Source of the DNA: Poa pratensis
Lineage: Eukaryota; Streptophyta; Magnoliopsida; Poales; Poaceae
Direction of reading: 5' to 3'
Length of the DNA stretch: 64,000 nt
Assembly: GCA_947311845.1 (NCBI GenBank)
Contig: CAMZMU010000089.1
Span: 25,011,981 to 25,075,980 of the forward strand
Under the pieces are notes generated by a model that ran no database searches, was not told where the DNA came from, and saw nothing but the letters and a program-made list of their open reading frames with translations. Position numbers and translations under genes: made by a program. Of this stretch, positions 44,898-58,300 are shown piece by piece. The stretch's first letter is position 1; every line of letters starts with the position of its first letter.

Positions 44898-45785
44898 ATC
44901 TCGAAAGTCAGAGCTTAGGACAGGACCAAAAGCAGCAGCCCATCGTCACTTGGGGCTGCACTTGCGAGATTGTTTCTGGGGGTCAGGACGAGTGATCTGT
45001 TCTGTTCGTCCGCTATGCCGAACTAACGATCCATCTGGACGAACTGAAGTCAGCATTGCACCTTCTTATATACATTACTATTATTATCACGAAATGCAGT
45101 GGTTATAAACTCTGAAAGTTGGTTTCTGTTGGAAGACAGCTCTTCATAGAGAAGCATGACAAAGCCTAGCTAGGACGATCTTCCGAACCTGATAGCGAAG
45201 GAGCAAATACATCTTCAGAATTGTATGATTTAAAGGAACAATAAAGGCAGCTTGACAGCACTCAGCCAGGCTCAATTTTCTTCAGATAAAATGCCCGAAG
45301 TGTGCAACGAAATGGTGATTATCTGGTAACCCCAGCAATAAGCTTACGACAGTTGGATCCCTCGAAAGTAGAGCTCGGGACACGGCCAGCAGCAGCACAT
45401 CGTCACTTGGGCTGCACTTGCGAGATCGTTCTGGGGGTCAGGACGAGCGACCTGTTCTGTTCGTCCGTTGTGGCGCCGAACTGCCGATCCATCTGGACAA
45501 ACTGATGTCAGCATTGCACTTGTTTACATTATCACGAAAGGCAAATGGTCTGAAACTCTGAATATTTGTTTCTGTTCGGACAGAGGCATGAAAAGCCTAG
45601 CCAGGACGATCTTCCAGACCTGATAGTGAAGGATCAAGAAGTAGCCAGAATTGCATGATTTAAAGGAACAACAAAGGCAGCTTGACAGCACTCAAGCAGG
45701 CTCAAGTTTCATCGGATAAAAAATGCCCCAAGTGTGCAACGAAATGGTGATTATCCGGTACCCTCAACAATAAGCTTACGACAGG
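44898..45785. repeat. Tandem duplication, two units of about 430-460 bp
   Basis: Unit 1 spans about 44898-45357 and unit 2 about 45358-45785. Matching anchors are catcgtcacttgg (44941/45398) and ataagcttacgacag (45338/45770). The units differ by many substitutions and indels, so the duplication is old. No conserved ORF. Confidence 0.85.
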
Positions 45786-46985
45786 TATTACTACAGTACA
45801 ATGTACTTTCTTTAACAAAAGGTACTACTTACAAAGAAACAAAAGGGTCGATGGCGCCACTGAATTTCTTACTGGCTAAGACTCTCAAGTCCTTACAGAT
45901 TAAGATTCTCTTCTATATGTGCAAGCCGCGAACGGTTCACATCTTATCTCTATTGAGAACTGCTCAAGAGAGAGACAGCTGGTAGTAGAATCAGAACAAG
46001 TCATCAAATATTTTGGGAGCAGATTTTCTTGTCCTTATTCCAAGGAGTTATATTTTCAGCTTTGTCACGACCCGTCTTGTAAACTACTATACTCCTAGTC
46101 CTAGGATAAGAACAAAATCCGGCCCCTTTGATGGCTTCACTAGCTGACAAAATTAAGCCCTGTTGATTAGTCTTAAGTCAACCGCCTAGAGCCGTTGGCA
46201 GATGCTCTAATCAGTGTACTTTGTTTCCTTATATATTTGATATTTCCCTTGATGATGCAGCTCTGAACTGAGATTATTCGCTCATGTGCCACCTGCCGTT
46301 AGTTCACGCGACCTCAGCTTTTGCAGCCGGCCTAAACATGACCGACCATTTATTAACAAAAGTTGAGTGCAGATAGTATCAACCGGTGCTTCGATCGAAA
46401 TATATGATCAAATGGAAAGTACCAATCATTGATCTCGACAAGTCATCGGACCGTAACAGCACTAGTATTTTACTCGACCTCTGCTTAATTTTTTGTGGGC
46501 AGCCTGAAAGCAACATTTTGGTCATCTGCATAGTTTCTTCAGTTACTTAACCTGATCGCAACGATTAACTAACTTGATGATTGAGTGCAAGCTTTGTTCC
46601 TGAACTGATGATCCGTAGCTTTCAAGAATGAAACTGGAATACTGCAGACATCTGACTTGCTGCTGAGAACTTGTGCATTAAGCTCTGCAAGACAGTAGCA
46701 GAAAAAGATATGCTTCTCCGGCCTTCTAATTACTGCCTATATGAAAGACGAGCCGTTTCGCGGCCTCGCAGCGCTCGAGCACTCTAGCTAGCTACAGTGG
46801 CTACAGTGATGAACAGAACCTCGATCAGAGCCGTCGCCTGGCGATCGGACGGTCCACACAGCACAACCGTGACGCTTTTGCAAACAAACCCCTCCCAAAA
46901 CCAGATATTAACCCGCAGTCCACGAAATCGCGAGACGGTGGACCGATTCGAAAATCACGAAAAGGACACGGACTAAATTGCAAAA
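45786..46985. other. Unassigned DNA
   Basis: No gene, repeat array or terminal structure recognised. Confidence 0.4.
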
Positions 46986-47522
46986 ATGCCCTCAGAGCTC
47001 ACCCTGCTCCTTCTCCTCACGCGCGACCCTGGAGTCGCCGCCGCCGGCCGCCGCGCTCGATGCCGCTGTGTCCGGCCTCCCCAGGATGAACAAAGACCAT
47101 CTCGAGCTTCGTCGTCCACCTGTCTCCGTCCCCGTCGAGCAGCTCATGCTGGGATGCCGCGAATCGGGCGAATCGCGCCGTCTTCCCCAAGTCCGGCCAC
47201 CGGGTGTCGAGCTCGCGCCCCTCGCTGTTGGATCCCCTCTGGCTTCACTGACCCTTCTATCGTCTTCAGGGTGAGAAGGCGGACCTCGCAACGCTCTTTT
47301 CCCTCTGCCTCTCGCCCTGATTCGTGCTGGCCAGGCCGCCGCCATCCGCCGCCAAACTTGGTCGCCGGCGTAGCTCCGGTCACCATTTGGTCCCAGCGCC
47401 GCCACCATCTGGGTCGCCGTACTCCCGCGCGTCAGACACAAGCAAGCGCGCGGCCCCTCGCGCGTTCAATCGACGGGCCCGTGGTCGACAGAAGCTCGGC
47501 TCCATTGATGACGTCATTATGA
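46986..47522 (+). other. GC-rich block with open frames, possible captured exon
   Basis: Several overlapping frames of 80-178 codons on both strands reflect GC content. No domain recognised. Confidence 0.3.
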
Positions 47523-47559
47523 CGTCATCGTCTCTTTTCTTTTCCCCGAAATTATTTTT

Positions 47560-49590
47560 TAGAAATTAATAAATTTATGACATGTGGGCCCAACTGCCAG
47601 ACTTTTACTCATTTTCAGGAATTACAGAAAATATTTGAAATTTGTAAAATTCATAACTTATTACCTGTTAATCAGAATAATACAAATAATATATCAAAAC
47701 GATCAGAAAAACCAACTCTATTTGTTTGTACAATTAAAATATTTGTTTGACTAAAATTGAATTACTGTAAAATTGAAACAACAATTCACTTTTTATTTTA
47801 AATATGAAGTTCATTTGAAATGCTACTTTGAATCCATTTCAAATCCATTTAAATTTCTTCATATGTCTACATTGCAAGCATGAACATATGTTTCAATCAA
47901 AACCTTACATACCTTATGTTCATTTTAAGAATGTTATGTGTGGACATCAATTATGACTATTCCATTATTTTGGTTTAACAAAATAATGTATTCCATAAAA
48001 GAAAATCATTAGTAAAGGATGTTTACATAATCTGAAAATGAAATCTCTGTTTAATAAAAGATGATCACTACATGTATTATTGTCACTAACGTTAGATTAG
48101 CTTTCCAACATAATAGTACATCATTTAACGTTACGATCATTTAATAGTACAACATTTATCACTAACGTTATGATCACTATAATCTCTGAGTATATGCAAA
48201 GTTTGGTACATCATTTAAATACATTGACCCGTTTATATCATGGGCTTTAGAATATCAACATAATAGTACCACAAATGTAAATATTGATAAATAATTGATT
48301 CCAACATATTTTCAAAATAAATATAATTGAATTAAAAAACATGCTTTGCATAATTTAAAACACTTTATAAATATTGTTTTAGGGTATCTAAACAATTTTT
48401 AAAAACTACTAAAATGCTGCAAAATCAGTAACTTCGGCTACATCCATCAGAACAATATGCAAAATATATCAAAATGATCACAAAAAAAACTGATTATTTA
48501 CAGCATATGATCAAATTTAGAATTTGGATACTTCAAACTTTTAAATGTCTTCCAAATCTGACCCTTCTACAGACGTAAAAAAAATCGAATCTGAAAAACT
48601 TCCCAATTTCAACAAATTTCGAAATCTGAACAATTTTTACCCACAAGTTTTTTTTGCATTCCAATAAATTTGAATTCTAAACAACTTTTGAATGTGTACA
48701 GCTTCAAATTTGAATTTCTCCCATCACCGTACTCACAAATATGACAAATATATCAACATTAACACAAATAAATAAACGATTACTATTTATGCCATACGAC
48801 CAAATTTCAAATTTGAAAACTTCAAAATTTTCAATGGCTTCCAAATTTGGGCATTTGAAAAAAAAAATGGCATATGAATAGCTTCCACTTTCACCAATTT
48901 TTTAAATTCAAGCAAATTATAAATCAATATCTCTGAATATATCCATTGGAAAAATACAAGTAATATATCAAAACAATCAGAAAAATACATACAAGCTACT
49001 TATGTTAAAAAAATGGAATATTCAAATTTTGTCAGCATTTGGATGTAATTCAAATGCATTTTTCCTAATTTCAATTAAATATTGACCCCGAAATACAACC
49101 ATGTTCGAACATTTCAGACTACTAAACATTTGAATATTCTACAAAATATATCAAAAATGCTCAGAAAAAAATGCTGCCTATTCATAACAAAATAAACAAC
49201 ATGTTTGCAAATTCCAATTTGGCCAACATTTGAGCGAATATACCGATATTCCATAAAATATATCGAAAATGCTAAAAAAAAACGCTATGTACTTATAGCA
49301 AATTACAAATATATTTCATCATTTCAATTTGGCCTAAATTTCGATACCATACGAACAAACTTTTCCAAATGTGGAATCAAATTCAAATGGATTTTTCTAA
49401 TTTCAATTAAATGTTGACGTGGAAATACAAACATGTTTGAACATTTCAAACCACTAAATATTTGAATATTCTACACAATATATCAAAAAAACTCACGAAA
49501 AAATGCTGCCTATTCGCAACAAAATAAAAACATGTTTGAACACTCCAATTTGGCCAACATTTTGCCGAACAAAAAAAAAATATTGTACAA
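47560..49590. other. AT-rich non-coding DNA with diverged internal repeats
   Basis: Blocks such as aatatatcaaaa-gctcagaaaaa with atgctgcctattc and tttggccaac recur with divergence, for example around 49140-49210 and 49480-49560. No gene. Confidence 0.5.
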
Positions 49591-49637
49591 AAAAACTCAC
49601 CAAGGGCGTGGTGGGACGCCACGCCAAATTCAACTAG

Positions 49638-51373
49638 TGCCCATGAAAGCAATTCCAGGTACATCTTGTTGTGTGTGCATTGGATGCCACTAACAATCAT
49701 AGCATGGTTGGCTGCCTCTCCCAAGACCAGCCTTTATGTTTGTTTATTCCAAAGGTGGGGCCGGCCTGCCCTTTAGATGCAGGACAAAACCTATCACCAG
49801 TTTCCTCCTTGCTCTGTCCTATTAGCAGATCGTAAGCATAGTTGCTTAGAGCTATAAACTTCTCAGCTGAACTACAAGACAATTCTTCTTCTTTTTGTCA
49901 GGGGTACGTGACTGTTCCCTATAAAAGGATGGCATGAAAAATGAATACATGGGTGGAAGAGAAATATTTACCATATATTATCATAAGTTATAACAGAGAC
50001 TACACTGACAGTTGTGTGACTTCATGCATAGATACAGATTGCACATCACATCAGATTCTTTGGCATATATAGGCTACATTCCACGCAGGATCAAAATATT
50101 CTTCCCTACATATTAAATGACGTTTACTTCACACAAAAGTTTATTCCTTGTTATATCTTGCGAAAAGAAAAAAAAATAACTTGAAAGATCATACACAGAT
50201 AGAATAGAATCCTAGTTGATTCTTGCATGCATCATGTAAATGCAGAGGCCGAGGAGTAATAACTATTTACCTTAAAGAAAAAAAATTCAGTTATTATCTT
50301 TTTACAAAGGGGAATATGTCAATATCAAGGTTATATACACTCAGCTCTGCAATAACACATGTCAAGAGTTAGTCGAGACATCGGATGCACACAGCTAAAT
50401 TATTAGAAAAAAATAGATAAGTCCAAAATTATCTACCAAAACAAAAAAAAACTTTTGTTGATAATTTCACGGTTATTCTGAAAAGCTTGCATGCATCATG
50501 TTGGAGTGTGTCTTCCTCAGTTTTAGAAAGCTGCGGCGAACTTTTAGGTTTTATTCAGCATATTGTAAGTGATATAATTGCCTAAAAGAGTCGGGTCGAT
50601 ATGGTTGATTTGTAATATAACCTAGACAAATATTTGGAGAGATCAAGAATATGGTCATGAGTATAATCGGCAGAAAGGAAGAAGTCTAACAGGAGAGACC
50701 TCCAGATGGTCAATCTAATGACCTGCCCCTAGCTATTAGCCAACATTTCTATATGTGGATGGCAATCCTTATAAGAGCATGTGGGAATAGAACCGTATGC
50801 ACCTTTTCCTTCCTTTTACAGGCTTCTCAAAAAGTGGAATATCAAGATATATATTCCTCCTGTGTATGGACAATGTGGGAACAAGATCTACGGTTTCTCC
50901 AGTGTTCTGACTCTAATTGAGTATAACTAATAGCACCATGGGGACCTCTTAGACAAAAACGCCCACACTAAGAAGGCAGTGCAATATGGTGTGCATCACG
51001 TAGGGTTATGGCTTTATTTGTCGGTTCTATAGGTTTCTTAAATATTCGAATTAGCCATGCTCAGAATAGGTACTGATGCTTCTCCCTCTGCTGCAAAAGA
51101 CGTCTATGTAGATTGGGAGTAACGAAGCTTCCATTTGAAACATAAAACATTAGACAAATAAACGACACTCCTCCAGAAACATCTTTTAGCCATTTTTTTC
51201 TTTTGACTTGCTCGTATAGAATTAACTCAAAACTTAGAAAAAAAAGGGATATTATGAGGATTTTGTTTTTCTGCGAAGATGAGGGTGAATTTCAGACAGT
51301 AATGAACTAATTTGATTCTTAAAATAAAAAACAAATCCTAAAAATATTTGAGATTCTTAGAATCAATAACTCG
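49638..51373. other. Unassigned AT-rich DNA
   Basis: A 61-codon minus-strand frame at 49882-49697 (SSAEKFIALSNYAYDLLIG) might be an exon remnant but is not recognised. Nothing else found. Confidence 0.35.
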
Positions 51374-51375
51374 TA

Positions 51376-51610
51376 CTCCCTCCATTCCTGAATGTAAGTC
51401 CTATATTTTTCTGTATGAATATTAAGACATGAGTATTTTTCATACAGTGGACTTATTTGCTTCTAAAAAAATCGGAGGAGAGGGGTCCCTAATAACCACA
51501 AAAGAAAAGCAATCCGTGAAATCCCTCCGTTCGAGATTGGGACTCATTTGCGGATGGGTAAAATTTTCCCTAAAAAAAAGTATAGTCCCTACATACGAAA
51601 ACGGAGGGAG
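51376..51610. mobile_element. Stowaway (Tc1/mariner-type) MITE
   Basis: It begins CTCCCTCCATTCC and ends ACGGAGGGAG, inverted repeats typical of grass Stowaway MITEs. It is flanked by the TA target duplication at 51374-51375 and 51611-51612. Length is 235 bp; no coding capacity. Confidence 0.88.
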
Positions 51611-51674
51611 TATTTGATTGCAAGGAGAATAGCCTTTTTGTAAAATCAAAAGGCAAAAGACTTGCATCAATTGA

Positions 51675-53277
51675 CTACTGAAATCCACTTGAATGTCGAG
51701 TGTTAGAAATACTTGGTGAAGCTTAAAAACAGTTGACAAACTATTTGACAAACGGATTAAGCTTATCATATAGGCAAAGTCTGATTTGCCGACTGTTTTT
51801 CGCAGACACTCGCAAAATTTGCCCCAAAAAATGGTACTCGACATATATATGTGCTCGGTTTAAAATAATGGAGCACCAAAATCCCGCAAACATTATTAAA
51901 AAAAGAGTTGTACAAGAAATATCATACATTACAAGTTCTTCGTTTCCTCGAATTATAAGAAAATCCCTATTTGTAACGTGCAAGTCCCTCTTCAGAAACT
52001 TTATCAAGTGCGTGTATGTGGGGAACCAAATTCTGGTATTCGAATCACGACCAGCTACTTTACATACAAGTTGTACTGCTACTGGAATCCACTCGAATGT
52101 CGAGTGTTAGAAATACTTGGTGAAGGCCTAAAAATACTCGACAAACTATTTGCCGACTATTGCACTCGGTAAAACGAATTCAGCTTACCCTGTCGACAAA
52201 GCCAGATTTGCTGACTGTTTTTCCGCAGACACTCGACAAACCTTGCAAAAAAAAAAAATGGTACTCGGCAAATATATATATGTACCCGGCTTAAAATAAC
52301 GGACCACCAAAATCCCGCAAACATTATATGAAAGAGTTGTACAAGTAATAGCACAGATTAAATTCTATTGCTAATCAGTGCCTTGTTTTTTTTGAATTTT
52401 TCCATATATATTAAACCAACAAAGAGTACACGATTACATCGATTACAAAAACAATACTAAAAGAGACGAACAAATCTATGAGATCTTCAAGCCCTTTCTT
52501 CTTTCATGACACAATCTTGTACTTTTTTGAAGGCAGCCGTAGAACAACGCTGAATACACCAAACCACAGACCTGTGAATACCAACGAAGGTTCTCCCCTT
52601 TTAATTTTGAGCCGCAATGCCAAGGCTTTGTGCACGCACACAACCATTAAATTAATCAAGCAACATCGGCAAGAGCACCACCACTGATATTCCAGGGACA
52701 AATAACCGAACCACTTTGTCGACGTCGTTGGGAGCCGAGAGAACGAATCACCATTGCCGAATACGTAGTAGCCGGGATAGATAATTCGAGGACAAACCTC
52801 CTCGCGACAACCATGAGAAACAATCCAACATTGATCTGGCGAATCAAGATCTGAAGAACCATAACTAGACAAACTTAATCTTTCACAACCACCATTGACG
52901 TCGGGAAGGAGATCTCGCCGACGAACGAAGCGCGGAAGATCACTTATTGCAGACGATGCCATCTCCATTGACGAAGAAGATAACAACCAAAACCAAGCTC
53001 TAACATGAAGGACCTTTGTGTAGCGCCCTGCGCAGGTCCGAGGTCTCCACCCCTCCTAGTGCCAGCGGCACCTAGAGGAGGTGAGGACCCGTCAATTCTT
53101 AGACGAAGGCGACGATCAGTGCCTTGTTTTTGTTTTCTCGGATTATAGGAAGAAAGTCCTTATTTATAACGTGGAAGTCCCTCTTTCAGAAACTTTATCA
53201 AGTGTATATATGTGGGGAACTAAGTTCTGGTATTCGAATCACGACCAGCGACTTTACATACAAGTTGTACTAGTACT
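51675..53277. repeat. Tandem duplication of a 404-bp unit, second copy split by a retroposon
   Basis: Unit 1 is 51675-52078. Unit 2 is 52079-52390 plus 53132-53277, with 52391-53131 being the inserted retroposon and its duplicated target. Shared blocks include ccactcgaatgtcgagtg, cagacactcg and tggtattcgaatcacgacca. Confidence 0.85.
52391..53114 (-). mobile_element. Retroposon (LINE/SINE-like), 724 bp, with 17-bp target duplication
   Basis: The direct repeat atcagtgccttgttttt lies at 52374-52390 and 53115-53131. The short T-rich left end suggests a minus-strand insertion. A 160-codon minus-strand frame at 52986-52504 has no recognised domain. Removing the insert restores the 404-bp tandem unit, which confirms the boundaries. 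Confidence 0.85.
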
Positions 53278-53606
53278 ACAAAAGCAAAATCAGATATAGT
53301 ATATGGTTGTTAATTGTTAGCTTTGCAGGTGCCATATCGATCCTATATTCATACGTATATGTTGTGTGGCACGTGCATGATGGTCCAGGGTCCTCGGAAT
53401 CGATACCCGGATGAGGAAACCGGCCCCATAACATTTGGGCGGTGCGATATACTAGTTCTGAAGTCCTGGCGAGATACATTTTGACCGTATATATGCATGG
53501 AAGAAGCATATGCACTGGCTAACCGTTCCCACCTTGTTCAAAAGAAACTATAAACAACTATGCATGCATGTGTAGCATAAGGGGTGTATAGGGAATTAGA
53601 GACTTT
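53278..53606. other. Unassigned spacer
   Basis: Nothing recognised. Confidence 0.4.
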
Positions 53607-53980
53607 TTGCTTCTGAGCTCCAGTGCTCCCTCCAATTAAAAACTTCCGAAAATCATATTTAGCAGTTTCAAAACAATCTGGAAAAAATTCCGGGTGTAAC
53701 TAATAGTATATCCCACGAACGTGCAAAATATCAACTCCAATTACTTTATTTTTTGAGTTACACCAAAATGACAAATTGTGATCTAAATATGCATATTTTC
53801 AAATCTCTAAATTTTACTAATTTATTTTTATTTTTGTGTAGCTCATAATATAAAGTATTTCAAATTGATATTTTGCACGTTTATGGGATACACCCGTGAT
53901 CTGTTTCAGAATTTTTTGAAACCCACAAATATAAATTTCGAATTATTTTTAGTGGAGGGAGCACTGGAGTTCGGGAGCAA
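53607..53980. mobile_element. MITE, 374 bp, copy 2 of the 34858 family
   Basis: The ends ttgcttctgagctccagtgc and gcactggagttcgggagcaa are inverted repeats of about 27 bp with few mismatches, continuing tccctcc/ggaggga inside. The interior is AT-rich. Target duplication not clear. Confidence 0.75.
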
Positions 53981-55049
53981 ATAACACTTTCCGCGATAGG
54001 GAAGAAATATAAAATCAAAGTCCGTCAAACCTCAACATACATACATTACAGTAGACTACTTATGTTGGCAAGAGAATATCGGTGGAATTAAAGTAGGTTT
54101 TGCTTCGTTTCTCACGGTTGGGTCAGTAGGAGCATATTGGTGGAGGCAGAATTGCTCGCGGCTACGCGCACGCGCATTCACACGTACGGTCCGAATAAGA
54201 GTTAGGCAGGCAAGACAGCTGATTGGTTGCATGCGTGCACTCAGTCCGAAGAAGCTGGTTAAGCCGCGTAATTAGCATACCTAACACGACTACCCGAATA
54301 ATAAGTAAGTTAATTAGCAGGATATGACGATAGGCAATCGTCCATCGAGTCGAGTGTGCGTGCGTAGCGTGGCTACTTTCTGTCTCACGATCGGATACCT
54401 ACGGCAACGGCAACGGCATGCTCGATCGAGTCAAAGTCTTGCATGCGTACGTGGACCGAAAGGCGTCGGAACTTCCTGCCCGACTAACCGGCCGGATCAG
54501 CTGGCTGCCACTGAGCTGGATCTCTCCACGTGTGCAGAACGTACGGTCAGCGGTCAGCAACCATCGATCGCGGCTGGCTGTTGTGTGGTCATGATGCGCG
54601 TAAAGAAGGAAGGAGCATTACGACTCGTTCTCTGCACAGGTCCATGCACGTACGTACAGTAGTACGCTGTAACTTCATACTGGCCTCCAGTCGGGATAAC
54701 ACACGTAATGGATGAGATGAGAGGATAAGAAGGAAACCTAGGAGTAAAACACGTGTCACGTACGCTCGGGACTTGACCTCAGTGACGTGTGCAGTCAAAG
54801 AGTGATTCGGACCACCAGACCGGCGCTAGCTCCCTCTCTATCGCGCACGTGCATCCTAATTAATTGTCCACGGCTCTCGCCGACGGGACACGTGGCAGCT
54901 GACTCTTACTCGGTCCGCACCCTGGTCTCACTGCAAGTTTGTTCCGGACGTACCGGGCGCGCGGCCGGCAGAAAGGTTACGGTCAAAACACGGTTTGGAT
55001 ACGTAACTTGGGACGTCGATCGCTCGAAAACCTTGCAGCTCACGTCCAC
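53981..55049. other. Unassigned DNA left of the CACTA element
   Basis: It has moderate GC, with many cgta- and acgtac-type words, but no gene or terminal repeat recognised. Confidence 0.4.
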
Positions 55050-55073
55050 AAATACTGGACTCGCTACGAATGG

Positions 55074-55240
55074 ATGCCTACGCGTCGGCGTAGACCCCAC
55101 CGCGGCTAGCCTGTCGAGGTGGCCCTCGGCGTCTATTTTGCCGTCGGCGTACACAGTCCATCGGCGTAGAGTCAGTTTGGGTTTTTTAAATCTTTATTTT
55201 TTAATGTATATAGCAACGCCGACGGCTTTGCCGTCGGCAT
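55074..55240. repeat. Left subterminal repeats of the CACTA element
   Basis: Several copies of gtcggcgta / tacgccgac-type motifs occur, with the palindrome gccgacggc-ttt-gccgtcggc at about 55218-55238. In En/Spm elements such motifs bind the regulatory protein TnpA; binding here is inferred. Confidence 0.8.
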
Positions 55241-55361
55241 AGTTACTATGTTTTTTTCCAATCTTCATTTTATATTCATTTTTATGTATGTAGCTACTGT
55301 GTATAACGGTCTCCACCCACATAAAATGACGTCGCGAATCTTGTCTCTCACAGTTGCACGT

Positions 55362-58300
55362 CACGAACCGGATGGAATCTTGTGTTGATTTGGGTAGATT
55401 TTGGTTTATCATGTTACTATGACCTAGGCTAACACAACAAAGTAAGAAATTCCACTGGCCTACCCCCTTCGACGCCGTTCAAGGGGGTAGACGGAAACGT
55501 TAGGGTTTTCCAGCGGATTCAGGGTTTCGCCGAAGCGGGGCCCCAGAGCGTCGGAACCCCACCCAAACCTAGGTTGTGCCATACCATATGTATACAAATG
55601 TGTTGTGTTGTAAATGTCCAAGATCCTACTCCGGGGTGTGACCGGCTTCACCGACTTCACTTTCTTTCTAATGAGTTTCTGCACTTAGAGGTGAAAACTC
55701 CCGTTTCGGGCGAACCGGGGGCAATCTTGTGAGAACTTGTGATAAAAGCTGGTTTCCCATGTTCCTATGGCTTAGGCTAACACAACCAAGAAAAAAGTCC
55801 ACTGGCCTACCCCCTTTCGACGCCGTTCAAGGGGTAGCCGAAAACATTAGGATTTTTCCAACGGATTCAGGGTTTCGCCGAAGCGGGGCCCCGGAACGTC
55901 GGAACCCCACCCAAACCTAGGTTGTGCCATACCATATGTATAAAATTGTGTTGTGTGTTTTGAATGTCCAAGATCCTACTCCGGGGTGTGACCGGCTTCA
56001 CCGACTTCACTTTCTCTCTAGTGAGTTTCTGCACTTAGAGGTGAAAACTCCCGTTTTGGGCAAACCCGATGTAATCTTGTGAGAACTTGTGATAAAAGTT
56101 GGTTTCCCATGTTCCTATGGCCTAGGCTAACACAACCAAGCAAAAAAGTCCACTGGCCTACCCCTTTCGACACCGTTCAAGGGGTGGACGAAAACGTTAG
56201 GGTTTTTTCAGCGGATTTAGGGTTTCACCGAAGCGGGTCCCGGAGCGTCGGAACCCCACCCAAACCTAGTTTGTGCCATACCATATGTATTCAATTGTGT
56301 TGTGTGTTGTAAATGTCCAAGATCCTACTCCGGGTGTGACCGGCTTCACCGACTTCACTTTCTCTGTAGTGAGTTTTTGCACTTAGAGGTGAAAACTCCC
56401 CCTTCGGGCAAACCGGATGGAATCTTGTGTTGATTTGGGATAGACTTTGGTTTCCCATGTCTCGCATGGTCTAGGCTAACACAACCAAGCAAAAAAGTCC
56501 ACTGGCCTACCCCCCTTCGGCTCCGTTCAAGGGGGTAAACGGAAACGTTGGGTTTTTCCAGCGGATTCAGGTTTCGCCGAAGCAGGGCCCCGGAGCGTCG
56601 GAACCCCACCCAAACCTAGGTTGTGCCATACCATATGTATACAATTGTGTTGTGTGTTGCAAATGTCCAAGATCCTACTCCGGGGTGTGACCTGCTTCAC
56701 CGACTTCACTTTCTCACTAGTGAGTTTCTGCACTTAGAGGTGAAAACTCCCCCTTCGGGCAAACCGGATGGAATCTTGTGTTGATTTGGGGTAGACTTTG
56801 GTTTCCCATGGCTCGCATGGTCTAGGCTAACACAACCAAGCAAAAAAGTCCACTGCCCTACCCCCTTTCGGCTCCGTTCAAAGGGGTAGATGGAAACGTT
56901 AGGATATTTCCTACGGATTCAGGGTTTCGCCGAAGCGGGGCCCCGGAGCGTCGGAACCCCACCCAAATCTAGGTTGTGCCATACCATATGTATAAAATTA
57001 TGGTGTGTGTTGTAAATGTCCAAGATCCTACTCCGGGGTGTGATCTGCTTCACCGACTTCAATTTCTCTCTAGTGAGTTTCTGCACTTAGAGGTGAAAAC
57101 TCCCGTTTCGGGCGAACCGGGGCAATCTTGTGTGAACTTGTGATAAAAGTTGGTTTTCCATGTTCCTATGGCCTAGGATAACACAACCAAGCAAAAAGTC
57201 CACTGGCCTACCCCCTTTCGACGCCGTTCAAGGGGTAGACGAAAACGTTAGGGTTTTTCCAGCGGATTCGGGTTTCGCCGAAGCGGGGCCCTGGAGCGTC
57301 GAAACCCCACCAAAACCTAGGTTGTGCCATACAATATGTATACAAGTGTGTTGTGTGTTGTAAATGTCCAAGATCCTACTCCGGGGTGTGACCGGCTTCA
57401 CCGACTTCACTTTCTCTCTAGTGAGTTTCTGCACTTAGAGGTGAAAACTCCCCCTTCGGGCAAACCGGAAGGAATCTTGTGTTGATTTGGGGTAGACTTT
57501 GGTTTCCCATGTCTCGCATGATCTAGGCTAACACAAACAAGAAAAAAATTCCACTGCCCTACCCCCTTTCGGCTTCGTTCAAGAGGGTAGACGGAAACGT
57601 TAGGGTTTTTCCACCGATTCAGGTTTCGCCGAAGCGGGGCCCCGGAGCGTCGGAACCCCACCCAAACCTAGGTTGTGCCATACCATATGTTTACAATTGT
57701 GTTGTGTGGTGTAAATTTCCAAGATCCTACTTCGGGGTGTGACCGGCTTCACCGACTTCACTTTCTCTCTAGTGAGTTTATGCACTTAGTGGTGAAACTC
57801 CCCCTTTGGGCGAACCGGGGGCAACCTTGTGAGAACTTGTGATAAAATTTGGTTTTCCATGTTCCTATGGCCTATGCTAACACAACCAAGCAAAAAAGTC
57901 CACTGGCCTACCCCCTTTCGACGCCGTTCAAGGGGGTAGGCGAAAACGTTAGGGTTTTTCCAGCGGGTCTAGGGTTTCGCCGAAGCGGGCTCCGGAGCAT
58001 CGGAACCCCACCATAACCTAGGTGGTTCCAAACCATATGTATACAAGTGTGTTGGGTGTTTTACATGTGCAAGATCATACTCCGTGTGTGACCGGCTTCA
58101 CCGGCATCACTTACTCCCTAGCAAGGTTCTGCACTTATAGCTGAAAACTCGCACTTCGGGCGAACCGGGGGAAATCTTGTCATAAAACATGGTTTTCCAT
58201 GTTCCCATGTCCTAACCTAACACAAATAAGTAAAAAAAGTCCACTGGCCTACCCCCTCTTAGCTCCGTATAGGGGGTAGACGGGAACTTTGACTTTTTTC

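Larger units (their letters stand above)
46986..49637 (+). mobile_element. Non-autonomous Helitron, 3' end defined, 5' end unresolved
   Basis: At the right end GGCGTGG (49605-49611) pairs with CCACGCC (49619-49625) across a 7-base loop, followed by aaattcaa and CTAG (49634-49637) and then T. This is a good Helitron 3' terminus. The 5' TC end was not found; the start given is only the beginning of the GC-rich gene-like block. No RepHel gene is present between these limits. Confidence 0.55.

Noticed and set aside
46986..47522. A 178-codon plus-strand host gene
   Set aside because: Low-complexity Arg/Ser/Pro sequence in GC-rich DNA with competing frames on both strands and no domain.
54906..57785. 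Short ORFs repeated across the CACTA satellite units
   Set aside because: They recur per unit with changing frames and ends, as expected for non-coding tandem repeats.
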